A DNA stretch of 9,234 bases, from NCBI GenBank assembly GCA_002414905.1, contig DIAY01000007.1, positions 10,947 to 20,180 on the forward strand. Direction: 5' to 3'. The notes under the pieces were generated by a model, which was not told the DNA's origin, did no database searches, and saw nothing but the letters and a program-made list of their open reading frames with translations. The position numbers and the translations under genes were made by a program. How positions within the stretch are numbered: position 1 is the first letter of the stretch; every line of letters begins with the position of its first letter. Of the stretch, positions 6,984-9,234 are shown piece by piece. This stretch comes from Holophagales bacterium UBA5066 (GTDB lineage Bacteria > Acidobacteriota > Thermoanaerobaculia > UBA5066).

Positions 6984-7321
6984 GGGAAATACTGTACCAA
7001 GCGGGTTCGGCTCTGCCGGGAATCGACTTTGCAATTCTGGGCTTCGCGGCGGAAGCGGGCGAGGTCGTGGCGACCGAAGGCTCGACGTCCACCGTGGCGC
7101 CGGTACTCAGGAAGGAAGGCGAGTACCCCTTCACGGTCAAGCTCATCCACGCTGACGGCACGGTGCTGGCCGAGGACCGGGATACCGCCGCGGTCGAGGC
7201 GATGCGCGGGAAGCCACCTCCGAAGGCCATGCAGTTCGACTCCGTGACAACGTGGAACGGCGGCGTGGGTCAGGGGGGCCGGGGCCGCCGGGAGCGGCGC
7301 CGCACAGACCGCCTGGGCTGA
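6984..7321 (+). pseudogene. Coding-like fragment of unknown family, no good start
   Basis: Frame 2 is open from 6878 to TGA at 7319-7321. From about 6984 it reads like real protein, with GIDFAILGFAAEAGEVVATE, then VLRKEGEYPFTVKLIHADG and MRGKPPPKAMQFDSVTTWNG, and with GC-rich third positions. The first start-type codon is GTG at 7067, inside the coherent part, and it has no clear ribosome binding site, so the 5' end seems lost. An 84-residue protein from that GTG is possible. The EGEYPFTVKLIHADGTVLAE stretch looks like paired strands of an Ig/PKD-like beta sandwich, but I do not recognise the family. The last 15 or so residues are arginine-rich and may be read-through past the original end. 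Confidence 0.35.
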
Positions 7322-7435
7322 AATTTTCGAGGTCGTACCCTCACGAGGATTTCCGCTCGTACACTTCGTGCGAACGCAGCAGCAGGTCGACAGTGCACAC
7401 TGGCGCCCGCGAATCGCGAGCGTTTCGGAGGCGAG

Positions 7436-9061
7436 ATGAGAATTCGATCCTTGATCGTGGCGGCCGTCCTGGGCCTGGCCGGGTGGTCGGAGGCACGGGC
7501 CTGCACGAACGTCCTGGTGACGAAGAAGGCGTCGAAGACGGGCTTTCCGATCGTGAGCTACACCGTCGACGGCGAGTTCCACCCTTCCCTTCGTTTCCTG
7601 CCGGCCGAGGACCACAAGCCCGGCGAGACCTTCGACGTCAAGGGCGAGGACGGCAAGGTGAGGGTGCGCATCCCCCAGCCCGCACGGACCTGGGGGGTGA
7701 TCGGCATCATGAACGAGCACCAGCTCACCATCGGGGAGACCACCTTCGACGGCCGGGAGGAGCTGGAGAACAAACAGGGCGGCATCAACTACTGGACCCT
7801 CATGCTCCTCGGGCTGCAGCGTGCGCGGACGGCCCGGGAGGCCATCGGGGTCATGGCCGGCCTGATGGACGAGTACGGCTACAACAGTACCGGTGAGAGC
7901 TTCTCCATCGCGGACAAGGAGGAGGCATGGATCATGGAGATGATCGGGCCCGGCCCAGGTGGGAAGGGCGCTCACTGGGCGGCGGTCAGGATTCCCGACG
8001 GAAGCGTCTCGGCTCATGCCAACAAGGCCCGCATCGGCTCGTTTCCCCTGAATGACCCTCAGAACGCCCTCTACTCGCCCGACGTCATCGCGTTCGCGGA
8101 GGCGAAGGGCTACTGGAACAGAAAGAGCGGAAAGCCCTTCAGCTTCAGCGAGGCCTACTGTCCCGCCACGCCCCAGAAGCTCCGCTACACGGAAACCCGC
8201 GTCTGGTCGATCTTCCGGCGCATGGCACCCTCGCGGACGTTCAGCCCGGACTATCACCGCGGTGTGGCGGGAGCCGCGCGCTACCCGCTCTGGATCGAGG
8301 CGGACCGCAAGCTGGGGGTCCAGGATGTGGTCGCTCTCATGCGCGATCACTACGAGGGCACGCCCTACGACATGACCGTGGGTCTCGACGCCGGACCCTT
8401 CGGCTCGCCGAATCGTTCCCGCCCGATGCACTTCGTGGAGGGCGGAGCCGACTACTCCTGGGAACGCCCCATTTCCACTCCCCAGACCGCCAACAGCTAC
8501 GTGGCCGAGGTCCGCGGCGACTTGCCGGATGCCCTGGGCGGGGTGCTCTGGTACGGCGTCGACGACACTTACACGAGCTGCTACTTCCCTCTCTACACCG
8601 GCATCACGTCCTCCCCCGCCTCCTACGGCCGATGGACCATCCGCCAGTTCACGTGGGACAGCGCCTTCTGGACCTTCAACTTCGTGGCCAACTTCGCCAA
8701 TCTCAGATACAGCTCCATGGTGAAGGACATCCGGAAGGTGCAGGCCGAGATGGAAGGGCGCTTCTTCAGCGCTCAGCCCGCCGTCGAGAAGGTGGCCCTC
8801 GAGATTTCAAAGACCGACCCTGCGGCCGCCCGCGCCCTCCTGACCGACTACTGCGTGGGGGCCGGCGAAAACGTGGCCCAGCGCTGGCGCCAGCTGGCGA
8901 CCGAGCTGATCGCCCGCTACAACGACGGCTACGTTCAGGATGCGGAAGGCAAAGCGAAGGAGGTCGGCTACCCCGAGGCGTGGCTCTCGGCCGTCGTCAA
9001 GGCTCGCCCCGGCCAGTTCGAGCTTCCGGAAGGCAAGGTGGTGCGGCCGGAGAGCTATTAG
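7436..9061 (+). CDS. Secreted C69-family peptidase (PepD-type dipeptidase, Ntn hydrolase)
   Basis: This 541-residue protein belongs to peptidase family C69, N-terminal-nucleophile hydrolases that include lactobacillar dipeptidase PepD. Residues 1-22 form a signal peptide: basic MRIR, a hydrophobic core (LIVAAVLGLAGW) and an Ala-x-Ala site (A20-R21-A22). Cleavage would make Cys23 the first residue, which is the catalytic nucleophile of the family (ACTNVLVTKKAS). Arg at -2 argues against a lipobox. Further family blocks are IMNEHQLTIGETTFDGREEL (95-114), EYGYNSTGESFSIADKEEAW and MIGPGPGGKGAHWAAVRIPD (about residues 145-188), and a C-terminal part with WYGVDDTYTSCYFPLY. ATG at 7436 has GGAGG (7427-7431) at a short 4-base spacing. 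It probably cleaves dipeptides or a specific amide in the periplasm or outside. No dedicated partner gene is adjacent. Confidence 0.92.
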   Translation: MRIRSLIVAAVLGLAGWSEARACTNVLVTKKASKTGFPIVSYTVDGEFHPSLRFLPAEDHKPGETFDVKGEDGKVRVRIPQPARTWGVIGIMNEHQLTIGETTFDGREELENKQGGINYWTLMLLGLQRARTAREAIGVMAGLMDEYGYNSTGESFSIADKEEAWIMEMIGPGPGGKGAHWAAVRIPDGSVSAHANKARIGSFPLNDPQNALYSPDVIAFAEAKGYWNRKSGKPFSFSEAYCPATPQKLRYTETRVWSIFRRMAPSRTFSPDYHRGVAGAARYPLWIEADRKLGVQDVVALMRDHYEGTPYDMTVGLDAGPFGSPNRSRPMHFVEGGADYSWERPISTPQTANSYVAEVRGDLPDALGGVLWYGVDDTYTSCYFPLYTGITSSPASYGRWTIRQFTWDSAFWTFNFVANFANLRYSSMVKDIRKVQAEMEGRFFSAQPAVEKVALEISKTDPAAARALLTDYCVGAGENVAQRWRQLATELIARYNDGYVQDAEGKAKEVGYPEAWLSAVVKARPGQFELPEGKVVRPESY

Positions 9062-9167
9062 CCCGGAGGCCCCTGATGGACCGGTCGCCCCGACAGCAGC
9101 TGACGCGGCCTCCTCGACGGCGGGGTCGCCCGTTACGGATTTCGCTACCCCGTCAGCGTGGCACTCG

Positions 9168-9195
9168 GCTGAAGCGAGCGTAAGCTCGCGACAGC
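9168..9195 (+). terminator. GNRA-capped hairpin after the C69 peptidase gene
   Basis: GCTG (9168-9171) pairs with CAGC (9192-9195), enclosing an AA/GA internal loop and a perfect 6-bp stem GCGAGC/GCTCGC (9174-9179/9184-9189) closed by a GTAA tetraloop. It lies about 107 bases after the peptidase stop. There is no T tract, so termination is uncertain; it may be a structured RNA 3' end. Confidence 0.35.
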
Positions 9196-9209
9196 GGCTC
9201 GCGCCGTAT

Positions 9210-9219
9210 ATGAGCTCAT
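9210..9219. other. 10-bp perfect palindrome
   Basis: ATGAGCTCAT is a perfect 10-bp palindrome in a slightly AT-richer spot (GTATATGAGCTCATGCAG) near the window end. It could be an operator half of a promoter for a gene beyond the edge, or chance. Confidence 0.25.
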
Positions 9220-9234
9220 GCAGTATCACGTCGG

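Larger units (their letters stand above)
6654..7435. other. 782-base stretch without an intact gene, holding coding relics
   Basis: Between the divergent aldo/keto reductase and C69 peptidase genes I find no complete gene. The first part (6667-6800) should contain the reductase promoter, but I could not pick a convincing -35/-10 pair. Bases 6802-6894 look like the start of a lost glutathione peroxidase gene, and 6984-7321 hold a coding-like fragment in another frame; both are listed separately. Bases 7322-7426 should hold the peptidase promoter. They contain only imperfect TCGTAC/CACGAG repeats that I would not name as an operator. Confidence 0.6.

Noticed and set aside
7252..7896. Forward 214-residue frame overlapping the start of the C69 gene
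   Set aside because: It is in a different frame from C69 for most of its length, Arg/Gly/Pro-rich, with no ribosome binding site or domain.
6968..8431. Reverse 487-residue frame opposite the C69 peptidase
   Set aside because: It is a shadow of the C69 gene, which has a signal peptide, nucleophile and several family blocks on the other strand.
8807..9229. Reverse 140-residue frame at the window end
   Set aside because: Over half is antisense to the C69 3' end and the rest crosses the hairpin; I saw no domain or ribosome site to support it.

Overview
The window is a piece of a very GC-rich bacterial chromosome (by eye about two thirds G+C, with codons strongly favouring G or C in third position and CTC for leucine in the first half). 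The gene content does not fix a taxon. High GC, a SufS/SufU-type Suf cluster without SufE, and a long secreted C69 peptidase would fit an Acidobacteriota-like or deltaproteobacterial/myxobacterial-like organism; this is an inference, not a demonstration. I saw no tRNA, rRNA, CRISPR array, insertion sequence or phage gene.

Bases 1-4576 hold the 3' part of a SUF iron-sulfur cluster assembly operon on the + strand, in the order sufB (C-terminal 117 residues only), sufC, sufD, sufS, sufU and a sufT/MIP18-type gene. SufB, SufC and SufD form the scaffold with its ATPase. SufS takes sulfur from cysteine, SufU accepts it and passes it on, and SufT-like proteins help mature or deliver clusters. The four junctions from sufB to sufU are each 4-base stop/start overlaps (TTGA, TTGA, ATGA, ATGA), which implies tight translational coupling. 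sufT follows sufU by 4 bases with its own ribosome binding site. Two small hairpins follow sufT.

Bases 4577-5666 look like a looser accessory patch. They hold an open-frame relic with no start codon, a two-TM membrane protein with a PH-like cytoplasmic domain (+), and a convergent 70-residue GYF_2/DUF4339-like protein (-) whose 3' end overlaps it by 8 bases. Upstream of the small gene lie a run of nine C (on its strand) and a 9-bp perfect hairpin. Bases 5667-6653 encode an aldo/keto reductase on the - strand with a complete catalytic tetrad.

Bases 6654-7435 contain no convincing intact gene. They do hold what looks like the decayed N-terminus of a glutathione peroxidase (ribosome binding site present, start codon ACG instead of ATG) and a second coding-like fragment without a sensible start. 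Bases 7436-9061 encode a secreted C69-family (PepD-type) Ntn-hydrolase whose nucleophile cysteine immediately follows the predicted signal peptide. The last 173 bases hold a GNRA-capped hairpin and a short palindrome but no gene that I can support.

I found no clear sign of a wholly new multi-gene system. The most interesting places are the GYF_2/PH-like convergent pair and the debris zone at 6.8-7.3 kb.
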